From positions 62,001 to 126,000 of the forward strand of contig NZ_JAJGBK010000032.1 in NCBI RefSeq assembly GCF_020696975.1: DNA of 64,000 nt, given 5' to 3'. The notes under the pieces are model-generated. The model saw only the letters and a program-made list of their open reading frames with translations, had not been told where the DNA came from and did no database searches. Both the position numbers and the translations under genes were made by a program. Below are positions 37,061 through 48,852 of this stretch, piece by piece. Each line of letters begins with the position of its first letter. Position 1 is the stretch's first letter. The stretch is from Methanoculleus sp. GTDB lineage: Archaea; Halobacteriota; Methanomicrobia; Methanomicrobiales; Methanoculleaceae.

Positions 37061-38342
37061 CCCCCTCCTCGCCTGTCTCCCCCGGCGCCGGAACCGCGGC
37101 CGGCGGGCGCACGAGAAGCCAGGCGGTGGCGAACCCGACCGCGGCAAGGGCCGCGACGAGCGGGAAGACACCGAGGTAGGTCCCGGTCGCCTCCCGGACG
37201 AAGCCTGCAAGCTGCGGGCCGGCGATCGCCCCCGCACCGTAGGCGAGGAAGACGACCCCGTAGCAGCGCGGGTAGTCGCACGTCCCGAAGTAGGAGGCCG
37301 TCGCCGCCGGCGCGATCGCAAGCCAGCCTCCAAGGCAGCCCCAGAGGACGGCGAAGGCGACGATGTAGGCCGGCACCCCCGGCACGAGCCAGATCAGGAG
37401 CGATGCTCCCGCGATCAGCGCGAACGTCAGCATCGCGGCCTTCTGCGGGGTTATCCGGTCGGCGAGGCTCCCGAACCCGGGCCTCCCTAACCCGTTGAAG
37501 ACGGCGAAGAACCCGACGAGGAGCGTCGCGAGCCCCGCATCCACCCCGGCGACCTCGGTCCCGACCGGTTTTGCGATCGAGATCGCGGCAAGCCCCGCAA
37601 GGCAGCCGACGAAGTAGCAGGCAAAGAGCCCGTAGAACGTCCCTGTCTTGAGCATCGCCCGCCGGTCGCACTCGCAGACCGGGACGGTTCCGACCCCGGG
37701 CGCGGGAGGGGTCCAGCCCGCCGGCCGCCAGCCTCCCGGCGGGAACCGGAGCGGCAGGGCGGCGAGGAGGAGGACGGCGATGAGCACCGCCCCGAAGATC
37801 CGGAACGTCGGCATCACGCCGTAGGCGGCGATCAGGGCTCCTGCTGCGTTTGCGGTGACAAACGCCGAGAACCCGAACCCGAGCAGGGCAAGCCCCACCG
37901 CGAGTCCTCGCCGGTCAGGGAACCACCGGGCCGCGACGGCGACTGGCGCCCCGTAGGCGATCCCGACGCCGAGCCCGCCGATGACGCCGTAGACGACGTA
38001 GAGCGCCTCGACCGACGTCGCCGTCGAGGCAAGCAGCCAGCCGAGCCCGGTGAGGAGCCCGCCGACGGCCGTCACCCTCCTCGGGCCGTAGCGCTCGATG
38101 TACTTCCCGGCAAGCGGCATCGCTATCGCAAAGAAGGCGAGGAAGACCGAGAACGGGAGGAGAACCTCCCCGGCCGTCACCTCCCGGCCGAGCGCCGCGG
38201 TGAAGTGCGTGGCAAGCGGCGCCACAAAGACGCTCCAGGAGTAGATGCTCCCGAGACAGAGGTTGATGAGGAGGCCGAGGGCGACAAGCCCCCACCGTCC
38301 CCTCTCTGCAGGGAGGCCGAAGATCGTCGGTGCATCCGGCAT
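37044..38342 (-). CDS. MFS transporter, OFA (oxalate/formate antiporter-like) family
   Basis: INLCLGSIYSWSVFVAPL; YVVYGVIGGLGVGIAYGAPVAVAARWFPDRRGLAVGLALLGFGFSAFV; start MPDAPT within ORF 37044..39131. Confidence 0.88.
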   Translation of the reverse strand: MPDAPTIFGLPAERGRWGLVALGLLINLCLGSIYSWSVFVAPLATHFTAALGREVTAGEVLLPFSVFLAFFAIAMPLAGKYIERYGPRRVTAVGGLLTGLGWLLASTATSVEALYVVYGVIGGLGVGIAYGAPVAVAARWFPDRRGLAVGLALLGFGFSAFVTANAAGALIAAYGVMPTFRIFGAVLIAVLLLAALPLRFPPGGWRPAGWTPPAPGVGTVPVCECDRRAMLKTGTFYGLFACYFVGCLAGLAAISIAKPVGTEVAGVDAGLATLLVGFFAVFNGLGRPGFGSLADRITPQKAAMLTFALIAGASLLIWLVPGVPAYIVAFAVLWGCLGGWLAIAPAATASYFGTCDYPRCYGVVFLAYGAGAIAGPQLAGFVREATGTYLGVFPLVAALAAVGFATAWLLVRPPAAVPAPGETGEEGVTPSP

Positions 38343-38347
38343 AAGGT

Positions 38348-40237
38348 CTACTCCTCCAGCGTCGATATGTCGCCCGGGTCCATGCCGAGCTCGCGGGCTT
38401 TTAAGACCCGGCGCATGATCTTGCCGCTCCGGGTCTTTGGGAGCCGGTCCATGTACTCGATCTCGGCCGGGACCGCGACGGGGCCGAGGTTTTTCTTCAC
38501 GTGCCGGGCGAGTTCCTCGGCAAGATCGTCGCCGGGATTCGCGCCCACGCGGAGGGTGACGAAGGCCTTGATGACGTTCCCCTTCAGGGCGTCGGGCTTC
38601 CCGATGACCGCCGCCTCCGCCACGGCCTCGTGGGAGACGAGGGCGCTCTCGACCTCCGCGGTCCCGATGTTGTGCCCGGCAACGACGATCAGGTCGTCGG
38701 CCCGGCCGATGACCATGATGTAGCCCTCCTCGTCCTTCACCGCAAGGTCGCCTGCGGTGTAGCAGCCAGGAATGGTCTCCCAGTAGGTGCGGTAGCGCTC
38801 GTCGTTCCCGTGGACCGTCCGGAGCATCGCGGGCCAGGGCTCCCGGATGACCAGGAACCCGCCCGTCCCCGGCGGGACGGGGTTGCCCATTCGATCGACG
38901 ACATCGACGACGGCGCCCGGGATGGGTTTGCCGGCAAACCCGGGCTTCATCGCTTCGCCGACCATCGTCGTCACCATGTGCATCCCGGTCTCGGTCTGCC
39001 ACCAGGTGTCCACGACCGGGCACCGCCCGCCGCCGATCCGGTGGTAGTACCACTCGAACGCCTCGGGGTTGAGCGGTTCCCCGACGGAGCCGAGGACCCG
39101 GAGCGTCGAGAGGTTGTACTTCGCCGGCCACTCATCGCCGTAGCGCATGAACATCCGGATCGCCGTCGGGGCGGTGTAGAAGATCGTCACCCCGAGGTCC
39201 TGGACCAGCCGCCAGTAGGCGCCCGGGTCCGGGTAATCGGGCGTCCCTTCGGCGATGACGACGGTCGTCCCGACGGCGAGCGGGCCGTAGACGATGTAGC
39301 TGTGGCCGGTGATCCAGCCGGGGTCGGCGGTGCACCAGAAGACGTCGCTCTCCCTGACGTCGAAGACGCACTTTGTGGTGTAATAGGTCCCGACCATGTA
39401 GCCGGCGCAGGTGTGGACGATCCCCTTCGGCGCCCCGGTCGAGCCGCTCGTATACAGGATGAAGAGCGGGTCCTCGGCATCCATCACCTCCGCCGGGCAG
39501 TCCGGCGCGGCTTCTGCTGTGAGGGCCATGTAGTCGACCTCCCGGGCCGGGTCGAGGTCAGGCCCCCGGCTCTCCCGCCGGAGGACGACGACGCGCTTGA
39601 CGGAGGGTGCACTCGCGAGCGCTTCCGTTGCTATCTCCCGGAGCGGGACGGTCTTTCCCCGCCGGTAGCCGACGTCCGCGGTGACGAGGATCTTTGCCCC
39701 CGCGTCGTTGATCCGCATCGCGAGCGCACCCGCCCCGAACCCGCCGAAGACGACCGAGTGGACGGCCCCGATCCGGGCGCAGGCGAGCATCGCGACGACC
39801 TGTTCGGGGACGAGCGGCATGTAGATGCAGACCCGGTCGCCCTTCCCGACACCGAGGGCCTTCAAACCGTTTGCAAACCGCATCACCTCGCGGTAGAGGT
39901 CTTCGTAGGTGAAGGTCCGCTCAGCCCCATCCTCACCGCGCCAGACGATCGCCGGCTTATCCTTCCGCTCCCCGGCGGCGTGGCGATCCAGGCAGTTGTA
40001 GGTTATGTTCAACTTCGCGTCGACAAACCACCGGGCATACGGGTAGTTCCACTCCCTGACCCGGTCCCATGGTCTGAACCAGGCGAGCTCACGGGCTATC
40101 CGGTCCCAGAACCCCTCCGGATCGCGCATGAACTCGCTGTAAGCCTGCGCGTAATCCGGCACCCGGGCAGCCGCCCTGCACCGGGGATCGGGGGTGTAGC
40201 GCTTCTCCTCCAGTTTCACGGCGAACGTCTGTTCCAT
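38348..40237 (-). CDS. acs: Acetyl-CoA synthetase (AMP-forming)
   Basis: LFILYTSGSTGAPKGIVHTCAGYMVGTYYTTK; DTWWQTETGMHM; RLPKTRSGKIMRRVLKARELG. Confidence 0.95.
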   Translation of the reverse strand: MEQTFAVKLEEKRYTPDPRCRAAARVPDYAQAYSEFMRDPEGFWDRIARELAWFRPWDRVREWNYPYARWFVDAKLNITYNCLDRHAAGERKDKPAIVWRGEDGAERTFTYEDLYREVMRFANGLKALGVGKGDRVCIYMPLVPEQVVAMLACARIGAVHSVVFGGFGAGALAMRINDAGAKILVTADVGYRRGKTVPLREIATEALASAPSVKRVVVLRRESRGPDLDPAREVDYMALTAEAAPDCPAEVMDAEDPLFILYTSGSTGAPKGIVHTCAGYMVGTYYTTKCVFDVRESDVFWCTADPGWITGHSYIVYGPLAVGTTVVIAEGTPDYPDPGAYWRLVQDLGVTIFYTAPTAIRMFMRYGDEWPAKYNLSTLRVLGSVGEPLNPEAFEWYYHRIGGGRCPVVDTWWQTETGMHMVTTMVGEAMKPGFAGKPIPGAVVDVVDRMGNPVPPGTGGFLVIREPWPAMLRTVHGNDERYRTYWETIPGCYTAGDLAVKDEEGYIMVIGRADDLIVVAGHNIGTAEVESALVSHEAVAEAAVIGKPDALKGNVIKAFVTLRVGANPGDDLAEELARHVKKNLGPVAVPAEIEYMDRLPKTRSGKIMRRVLKARELGMDPGDISTLEE

Positions 40238-40251
40238 TGTACCACTTTTAA

Positions 40252-40265
40252 CATGATTAATCATG
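40252..40265. promoter_or_regulatory. Palindrome CATGAT-TA-ATCATG near acs start
   Basis: Perfect palindrome 15 bp upstream of the acs start codon. Confidence 0.45.
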
Positions 40266-40442
40266 CCGAATTGCCCCGGTCAGGACCCCTATGGGTCCGA
40301 TGCCGTGCAAAAGCGGAATGATCTCCCGGGTCCGCCGGCCGTTATGGCCGATCGGTCCGTGGTCGTGCTGCCGTGCATGGGGCCGCGGGCAAACCCGTGC
40401 CGGCCCCGCCGGGCGCCTCCTCCCGTGCGGCGCCCCTATCTT

Positions 40443-40458
40443 ACATGATCTATCATGT
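40443..40458. promoter_or_regulatory. Palindrome ACATGAT-CT-ATCATGT upstream of acs
   Basis: Perfect 7-bp arms; same half-site as 40252-40265. Confidence 0.45.
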
Positions 40459-40539
40459 GAAATTTGTCACGATCAATAATGTAGAATATGGAGATAAATC
40501 TTGCGGTGGGGTGACGGGGTCGGCACTCCGCCTGATATC

Positions 40540-41493
40540 CTACAGCCAGCCCTTCCGGTTGATGGCCACCGCGATGAGCGAGGAGACGATCAGGGAGAGG
40601 ACGAGGATGATGAGGAACCCGTTCGGGTTGTCCTCTAAGGGGACCGGGACGTTCATACCGAGGAAACTCGCGATCATCGTCGGGATCGCGAGGATGATCG
40701 TGATCGACGTGAGGAGTTTCAGGATGTTGTTGAAGTTGTTTGATATGATCGAGGCGAAGGCGTCCATCGTCTCGGTCAGGATCGTCGAGTAGGTGTTCGC
40801 CATCTCGATCGCCTGCTTGTTCTCGATGATGACGTCCTCAAGAAGGTCGGTATCGTCCTCGTACATCCGGAGCGGCTGGAACGTCAGGGTCTTGTCGAGG
40901 ACGATCTGGTTGCTCCGAAGCGACGTCGAGAAGTAGACGAGACTCTTCTTTAGGTTCATCAACTGGATCAGCTCCCTGTTCCGCATCGACTGGTTCAGTT
41001 CGGCCCCGATCCGGTCGGAGACCCGCTCGATCTGGCGCAGGTACTGGAGGAAGTAGGATGCGTTCAAAAAGAGGATCTGCAGGACGAACCGGGTCTTCTT
41101 GAAGGTATAAAACGACTTCACCCGGCCGTTCGCGAAGTCCTGGACGATCGGGTTCTCGCGGAGACAGACCGTGACGATGGTATCGGGCGTAACGATGATT
41201 CCAAGCGGCATCGTTGTGTAGAGGATCGTCTGCTCGGGGTAGGGGATCGGGATGTCGATGACGATCAGGGTGATGCCGCTCTCGGTCTCGGTCCGCGGGC
41301 GCTCCTCCTCGTCGAGCGCCGCCCGGAGGTAATCCCCCGGGACGGAGAGGTTTGCCGCGACCTCCTCGATCTCCTCGATCGAGGGGTTGATCAGGGAGAC
41401 CCAGGAACCGGGCTCGAACCGGCCGGTCTCCTCCGTTTGGGGCACCGGAGTTGTCTCAACCGTCCGATAGATGCGGAGCATGCGGTTTGTCAC
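40540..41493 (-). CDS. CorA-family divalent cation transporter
   Basis: C-terminal ITIILAIPTMIASFLGMNVPVPLEDNPNGFLIILVLSLIVSSLIAV (GMN motif). Confidence 0.92.
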   Translation of the reverse strand: MTNRMLRIYRTVETTPVPQTEETGRFEPGSWVSLINPSIEEIEEVAANLSVPGDYLRAALDEEERPRTETESGITLIVIDIPIPYPEQTILYTTMPLGIIVTPDTIVTVCLRENPIVQDFANGRVKSFYTFKKTRFVLQILFLNASYFLQYLRQIERVSDRIGAELNQSMRNRELIQLMNLKKSLVYFSTSLRSNQIVLDKTLTFQPLRMYEDDTDLLEDVIIENKQAIEMANTYSTILTETMDAFASIISNNFNNILKLLTSITIILAIPTMIASFLGMNVPVPLEDNPNGFLIILVLSLIVSSLIAVAINRKGWL

Positions 41494-41572
41494 CTCCTGA
41501 TCCGTTCACAGGATAGGATTGTCCGCGTGGCGGGAAGAAGGTATGGACTTGTGTGTCGGGTAAAAAAAAGGG

Positions 41573-43597
<2,025 letters not shown>

Positions 43598-43684
43598 CTC
43601 TTTCTATTCCTCCGATTGAGTAATATACAAAGGGATTTCACCCACTTAAATATGCGGAAAAGTCCCGGAGAGATCCGGTGATGG

Positions 43685-45088
43685 TTAACTGAAATCCATC
43701 ACTTCGGGCTGGAGCGTCTGGAGATCGATCACGAACGCGCGCGCGGGCGTAGGATTGATATTCATCTGTTTCTGAAACGATGTCTGCGATTGCCACGTGC
43801 CCGTGTTCACCCCGAGGACCCCCCGGTAGCGGGTGATGCCGCAGATGTGGACGTGGCCCGTGAGGAGGATCTCGGGAAGGGGATCGATGACGAGCCGGTC
43901 GGTCTTCATCGCGGCGATGGGGGTCCGCATCCCGTAGGGAGAGGCGAGCAGCCGGCGTTTCAGCATCTCATCCATGATCTCGCCGGGCCGCTCGTAACTC
44001 GCCCCCGGGATGAGCCCGATCATGTCGTCGATCGACCGGCCGTGGTACATCAGGACCCGGACGCCCTGGAGGTTCAACAGGCAGGGGTTCTCCACGAGGG
44101 TGCAGTTTGCCGGGAACCTTGTGGTGAACTCCGGCGGGATCGCCGGCTGGGGTTCGGCCATCCTGACGACGTCGTGGTTCCCTGGAGCGGCAACGATCCG
44201 GATCCGTGAGGGGAGGTCGCGGAGCATCTCGCCGAAGACGTCATACTGCTCGTAGATGTTCTTGATCGTCAGTTCCTGGTCCTGGCCGGGGTAGATCCCG
44301 ATACCGTCGACGAGGTCGCCGGCGATCAGGAGGTAGCCGGCATCCGAGTCCTGGAGCCAGTCGGCGAACCGGTTCCACCCGTCCTCGAGGAAGGTGTCGC
44401 TTCCCACATGGACGTCGGAGATGAGGACCGCTTTCCCCGGCCGATCGCTCTTGAACGGGGCGTTGTTGATCGGGACGTCGGGCCGGAAGAGCTGTTCGGC
44501 GAAGAAGAGCCCGCCGTCGCTTGAGAGTTTCCCCTTGACCCCGAGCACCTCGTCGGGGAGGATCCGTTCGGCCTCGGCAAACGAGTCGTCCCTCCCTTTG
44601 TTGAAGAGCACCCGGATGGCCCCGGTGGGGTCCTCCACCTCGACGAGCCGGTGCCCCTTCGCGGTCGTCCGGACGTCGGCCACCATCCCGATGACGCTGC
44701 ACTCTTCGTCGCGGTAGCGGTGGGGGGACTTCTGGAGCGCCTCGATCGGCATCACGGTCATCCGGCTGCGGAGCATCCCGGCCAGGTTGTTGTAGCGGTC
44801 CCGGAAGTAGTGGACGGCGTCCTCGTGGCCGCTGACGCTTCCCGTGGTCCCGGCGCTCCCCATGATCACCTCGAGTTCCGGATCGACGAGGAACCGGGTT
44901 CCGTCCCGGACCTTCCGGAGCCCCGGGATATGCTCGGGGGAGACGACCGGGGTGCCGTCGGGGACCCCTGCCGCAATCCGGTCGATGAGCGTAGGATCGT
45001 TTTGCTCGCGGATGTAATCTACGACGTCGGGGTGGACCTGATGCTTCAGCGCAAGGAACCGGCGTACGATCTCGGCGTTGGCGAGCAT
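43685..45088 (-). CDS. polB: DNA polymerase II (PolD) small subunit DP1
   Basis: AVLISDVHVGSDTF; AGDLVDGIGIYPGQDQEL; AAPGNHDVVRMAEPQPAIPPE; YHGRSIDDMIG. Confidence 0.95.
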   Translation of the reverse strand: MLANAEIVRRFLALKHQVHPDVVDYIREQNDPTLIDRIAAGVPDGTPVVSPEHIPGLRKVRDGTRFLVDPELEVIMGSAGTTGSVSGHEDAVHYFRDRYNNLAGMLRSRMTVMPIEALQKSPHRYRDEECSVIGMVADVRTTAKGHRLVEVEDPTGAIRVLFNKGRDDSFAEAERILPDEVLGVKGKLSSDGGLFFAEQLFRPDVPINNAPFKSDRPGKAVLISDVHVGSDTFLEDGWNRFADWLQDSDAGYLLIAGDLVDGIGIYPGQDQELTIKNIYEQYDVFGEMLRDLPSRIRIVAAPGNHDVVRMAEPQPAIPPEFTTRFPANCTLVENPCLLNLQGVRVLMYHGRSIDDMIGLIPGASYERPGEIMDEMLKRRLLASPYGMRTPIAAMKTDRLVIDPLPEILLTGHVHICGITRYRGVLGVNTGTWQSQTSFQKQMNINPTPARAFVIDLQTLQPEVMDFS

Positions 45089-45191
45089 GGACTCATGATA
45101 TTCTCCCCCGGGCAATATGGGTTTATCTTTTTTCGCACTTCGCCTCCGGACAACCTATGTATATGAAGGGATAGCATTTTCTTTAGAGCAA

Positions 45192-45860
45192 ATGTCGGAT
45201 ACCACCTGGCTGCAACGTGTAGCATTGGCCTTTGCGGCGTTCCGGGAGAGCGATCACCCGGTTGTCTCTCTCGCCCGGGACGTCCTCTGGGTCGTCGCGG
45301 TTGTGGGGGGTATCGCCCTTCTCCTCTACCTCTTCGCCGGCACCTGGCCGGCGGTGGTCACGATCGAGTCCGAGAGCATGGTCCCGAACATGAACGTCGG
45401 CGACCTGGTGCTCGTCGTCGACGAGGACCGGTTCGGGAGTCTCGTGACATGGGCCGAGGGGCAACAGACCGGGCATACATCCTTCGGGAACTACGGCGAC
45501 GTGATCATCTACCGGCCGAACGGCGTCGACTCCGTTCACCCGATCATCCACCGGGCGATGACCTACGTCGATACCCCGGCGGTAGTTGAGTCGGGGCTCG
45601 GGGCTTACTACGCCGACCCGCACGGCGGCTACATCACCAAGGGGGACAACAACCCCTATATCGACCAGGGGAACCTCCGGCTCCCGGGCGTCGGGGTTGT
45701 CGAACCGGTCAGGAAGGAGTGGATTGTCGGCAAAGCCCTCGTCGCGGTGCCGCTCATCGGCTACCTCCCCCTGCACCTCGCCGAGTTCGCCGTCGTCGTC
45801 ATCATCCTCATCCTCATCCACGACTTCGTCATTGCGCGCCGGAAAGGGAAAGACGAATAA
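45192..45860 (+). CDS. Archaeal S26 signal peptidase I
   Basis: VVTIESESMVPNMNVGDLVLV; GYITKGDNNPYIDQGNLRLPGVGVVEPVRKEWIVGKAL. Confidence 0.9.
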   Translation: MSDTTWLQRVALAFAAFRESDHPVVSLARDVLWVVAVVGGIALLLYLFAGTWPAVVTIESESMVPNMNVGDLVLVVDEDRFGSLVTWAEGQQTGHTSFGNYGDVIIYRPNGVDSVHPIIHRAMTYVDTPAVVESGLGAYYADPHGGYITKGDNNPYIDQGNLRLPGVGVVEPVRKEWIVGKALVAVPLIGYLPLHLAEFAVVVIILILIHDFVIARRKGKDE

Positions 45861-45883
45861 ATTGAGTTACGAGAGTTAGTACG

Positions 45884-46972
45884 ATGCCGTATCCACTGCA
45901 CGACCTGCTCGACGATGTGCTTGCCGGCCACCGGCTCACGGAAGAGGAGGCCGTCCGCCTCCTTTCGACCCGCGATCGGGACGTCTGGACGATCGCCGCC
46001 GCCGCGGACGAACTCCGCGAGGCGAAGGTCGGCGACCGCGTCACCTACGTCCGGAACCAGAACATCCACGTCACCAACGTCTGCAAGAACCTCTGCGGGT
46101 TCTGCGGGTTCGGGCGGCGGGCGGACGATCCGGAAGCGTTCTGCGACGACATTGCGACCGTGCGGGAGAAGGCCCGGACGGCGATGGCGCGGAGGGTCAC
46201 CGAGATCTGCCTCCTCTCGGGGGTGCACCCCGACTACACGCTCGACTCCTACGTCGACCTCATATCCTGCGTCCGGGAGGCCGCGCCCGGCGTGGATATC
46301 CACACGGCAAGCCCCGACGAGATCGCCTGGGCGGCGGAGCGGAGCGGGGTCTCGACCGTCGCGGTCATCGAGCGGCTCCGCGAGGCGGGGCTCGGGACCC
46401 TCCAGGGGACGGCGGCCGAGATCCTGGTGGACGAGGTCCGGCGGGTGATCTGCCCGAGGAAGTGCGACACGGCGACATGGGCCCGGGTCATCCGCGAGGC
46501 GCACGGCATGGGCATCCGGTCGACAGCGACGATCATGTACGGCTCCTATGAGGGCGAGGCGGACCGCGCCCGACACCTCGCGATCCTCCGCGATATCCAG
46601 GACGAGACCGGGGGGTTCACCGAGCTCGTCCCGCTCTCCTTCATCCATCAAAAGACCCCCCTCTACCGGGCGGGGCAAGCCCCGCCCGGGGCGACCGGCC
46701 GGGAGGATATCCTGATGGTCGCGGTCGCCCGGCTCTTCCTCGACAACTTCGACCACATCCAGGTCTCGTGGGGGAAGGTGGGGACGAAGCTGACCGAGAT
46801 GGCGCTTCTTGCCGGGGCGGACGACCTCGGAGGGACGATGTTCTGCGACGACGTCTCGGTCGATGCCGGCGGCGAGGGCGCCGACTACCTGGACCCGGCC
46901 GAGATGCAGCGGATCGCCGCGGACCTCGGCCGGACCCTCCGGCAGCGGACGACGACCTACGAGATGGTGTGA
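45884..46972 (+). CDS. cofH: CofH-like radical SAM protein (F420 Fo synthase subunit 2), copy 1
   Basis: NQNIHVTNVCKNLCGFCGFGRR (CxxxCxxC); LQGTAAEILVDEVRRVICPRKCDTATW. Confidence 0.85.
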   Translation: MPYPLHDLLDDVLAGHRLTEEEAVRLLSTRDRDVWTIAAAADELREAKVGDRVTYVRNQNIHVTNVCKNLCGFCGFGRRADDPEAFCDDIATVREKARTAMARRVTEICLLSGVHPDYTLDSYVDLISCVREAAPGVDIHTASPDEIAWAAERSGVSTVAVIERLREAGLGTLQGTAAEILVDEVRRVICPRKCDTATWARVIREAHGMGIRSTATIMYGSYEGEADRARHLAILRDIQDETGGFTELVPLSFIHQKTPLYRAGQAPPGATGREDILMVAVARLFLDNFDHIQVSWGKVGTKLTEMALLAGADDLGGTMFCDDVSVDAGGEGADYLDPAEMQRIAADLGRTLRQRTTTYEMV

Positions 46973-46980
46973 ACCCGGGT

Positions 46981-47295
46981 TCACATCCTGTTTAAGGCCT
47001 CTCTCCCCGACATCCCGATCTCGACCCGGCGCTGGACCGCCGGAAGGTTCGCCGCCTTCACCTCGGCATCCATCAGGCCGTCGAGGTTGTCGAGGGTCGA
47101 CTCCTCCGAGACGCCGACGATCGCCGCAGGAACCCCGACGTTCGCCAGCGCCTCGATATCGAACCCGGCAGTCCCGATCATCCCCTCGTCGGTCACCCAG
47201 ACCATCAGGCTGGTGCCCCCGACCGGGATGACGTAGCCGTATGCGTCCTTGTAGCTGAGCCTTGTGCGCTGGTGGCACAGGATCTGTTGAGCCAT
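46981..47295 (-). CDS. DUF1805-family protein
   Basis: LMVWVTDEGMIGTAGFDIEALANVGVPAAIVGVSEESTLDNLDGLMDAEVKAANLPA. Confidence 0.75.
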   Translation of the reverse strand: MAQQILCHQRTRLSYKDAYGYVIPVGGTSLMVWVTDEGMIGTAGFDIEALANVGVPAAIVGVSEESTLDNLDGLMDAEVKAANLPAVQRRVEIGMSGREALNRM

Positions 47296-47415
47296 GGCCG
47301 GCGGGATGCCCCCGATGAATGATAAGTGTTGCGCTCCTCCCGGGTGCGCACCCGAAAGTTCATCTCCTGACCGCGCCCAGAGAGATCATTCCGTCGCGCG
47401 AGACGGTTGAGGTGT

Positions 47416-48510
47416 ATGACCCCGCCACTGCGACAGGTCCTCGAAGACGCGCTCGCCGGCCACCGGCTCACCGAGGAGGAGGCCGTCCGCCTCCTCTCGA
47501 CCTGCGATCGGGACGTCTGGACGATCGCCGCCGCCGCGGACGACCTTCGCGAGGCGAAGGTCGGCGATACCGTCACCTACATCCGGAACCAGAACATCAA
47601 CGTCACCAACCTCTGCGTGAACGCCTGCGGGTTCTGCGGGTTCTCCCGCAAACCGGGCGACCGGGATCTCTTCTGCTACGACGAAGCCGCCGTCCGCGCA
47701 AAGGCCCGGATGGCGGTAAGCCGCAATGTCACCGAGATCTGCACGGTGAGCGGCCTCCACCCGGAGTTCGACGCCCAATCCTACGTCGATATCATATCCT
47801 GGATACACGATGAGGCCCCCGCGGTCCACATCCACGCGAGCAACCCGATGGAGATGGCGTATGCCGCGAGAAAGAGCGGCCTCTCCACCCGGGAAGTGCT
47901 CATCGGGATGAAGCACGCGGGCCTCTCCACCCTCTGCGGGACGGCGGCCGAGATCCTGGTGGACGAGATCCGGCGGGTGATCTGCCCGGAGAAGATCGAC
48001 ACGGCGACCTGGGTCCGGGTCATCAAAGAGGCGCACAATCTCGGGATCCGGTCGACGGCGACGATCATGTACGGTCACTGCGAGAGCGAGGCGGACCGCG
48101 CCCGGCACCTTGCTATCCTCCGCGATATCCAGGACGAGACCGGGGGGTTCACCGAGTTCGTCCCGCTCTCCTTTGTCCACCACAAGACCCCCCTCTACCG
48201 GGCGGGACGCGCCCGGCCCGGGGCGACCGGGAGGGAGGACGTTCTCATGGTTGCCGTCTCGCGCCTTTTCCTGGATAACTTCGACCACATCCAGGCCTCC
48301 TGGGTGAAAGTGGGGACGAAGATGGCCGGGATGGCGCTTCTTGCCGGGGCGGACGACCTCGGCGGAACGCTCTTTGAGGAGAGCATCTCCCGGGAGGCGG
48401 GTGCGCGCGATACCGATTACCTGGACCCGGAGACGATGCGGCAGATGGTCGCGGACCTCGGGCGGACCTTCCGGCAACGGACGACGACCTACGGTCTCGT
48501 ACCGGGTTGA
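47416..48510 (+). CDS. cofH: CofH-like radical SAM protein, copy 2
   Basis: NQNINVTNLCVNACGFCGFSRK; LCGTAAEILVDEIRRVICPEKIDTATWVRVIKEAHNLGIRSTATIMYGH; start MTPPLRQ or upstream M at 47407. Confidence 0.85.
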   Translation: MTPPLRQVLEDALAGHRLTEEEAVRLLSTCDRDVWTIAAAADDLREAKVGDTVTYIRNQNINVTNLCVNACGFCGFSRKPGDRDLFCYDEAAVRAKARMAVSRNVTEICTVSGLHPEFDAQSYVDIISWIHDEAPAVHIHASNPMEMAYAARKSGLSTREVLIGMKHAGLSTLCGTAAEILVDEIRRVICPEKIDTATWVRVIKEAHNLGIRSTATIMYGHCESEADRARHLAILRDIQDETGGFTEFVPLSFVHHKTPLYRAGRARPGATGREDVLMVAVSRLFLDNFDHIQASWVKVGTKMAGMALLAGADDLGGTLFEESISREAGARDTDYLDPETMRQMVADLGRTFRQRTTTYGLVPG

Positions 48511-48636
48511 TCTCCGGGGACGGCCGGGATGCTTCGCCCCGGCTCTCCAATTCATGCCCGAAAAATTATAAATATCGTCAAATCCAGTACGCCTCCTCGT
48601 TACCGGCCGAATCCCGGTGATTGGGAGGTGAAAGAG

Positions 48637-48795
48637 ATGGTAAATGGTCTCATTGGTCTTGCAATCCTCTTCTTTGTACTGGCACTTGTCTTTGCCTTAT
48701 TGGGAGCACGGGGGGTTGCGGGGATGTCGATGTCGATCGCGAAGTGGCTGGTCATCATCTTCATCGTCCTCGCGATCATATCGCTGCTGCTCTGA
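48637..48795 (+). CDS. DUF1328-like small membrane protein
   Basis: [52 protein letters not shown]. Confidence 0.8.
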   Translation: MVNGLIGLAILFFVLALVFALLGARGVAGMSMSIAKWLVIIFIVLAIISLLL

Positions 48796-48852
48796 CCGCC
48801 GGCCGGGCTCGTGAGCCGTTTTATGGGGTTACGGGGCCCGGTGTCCCGGTCC

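Noticed and set aside
37044-39131. 695-aa ORF extending upstream of the MFS gene
   Set aside because: The N-terminal ~263 aa is an antisense shadow of acs. The real MFS start is MPDAPT at 38342.
38501-40321. 606-aa plus-strand ORF opposite acs
   Set aside because: High-GC antisense shadow (charged, domain-free) of a well-supported gene. The same applies to other long opposite-strand ORFs such as 4373..5665, 45761..47278 and 56293..57675.
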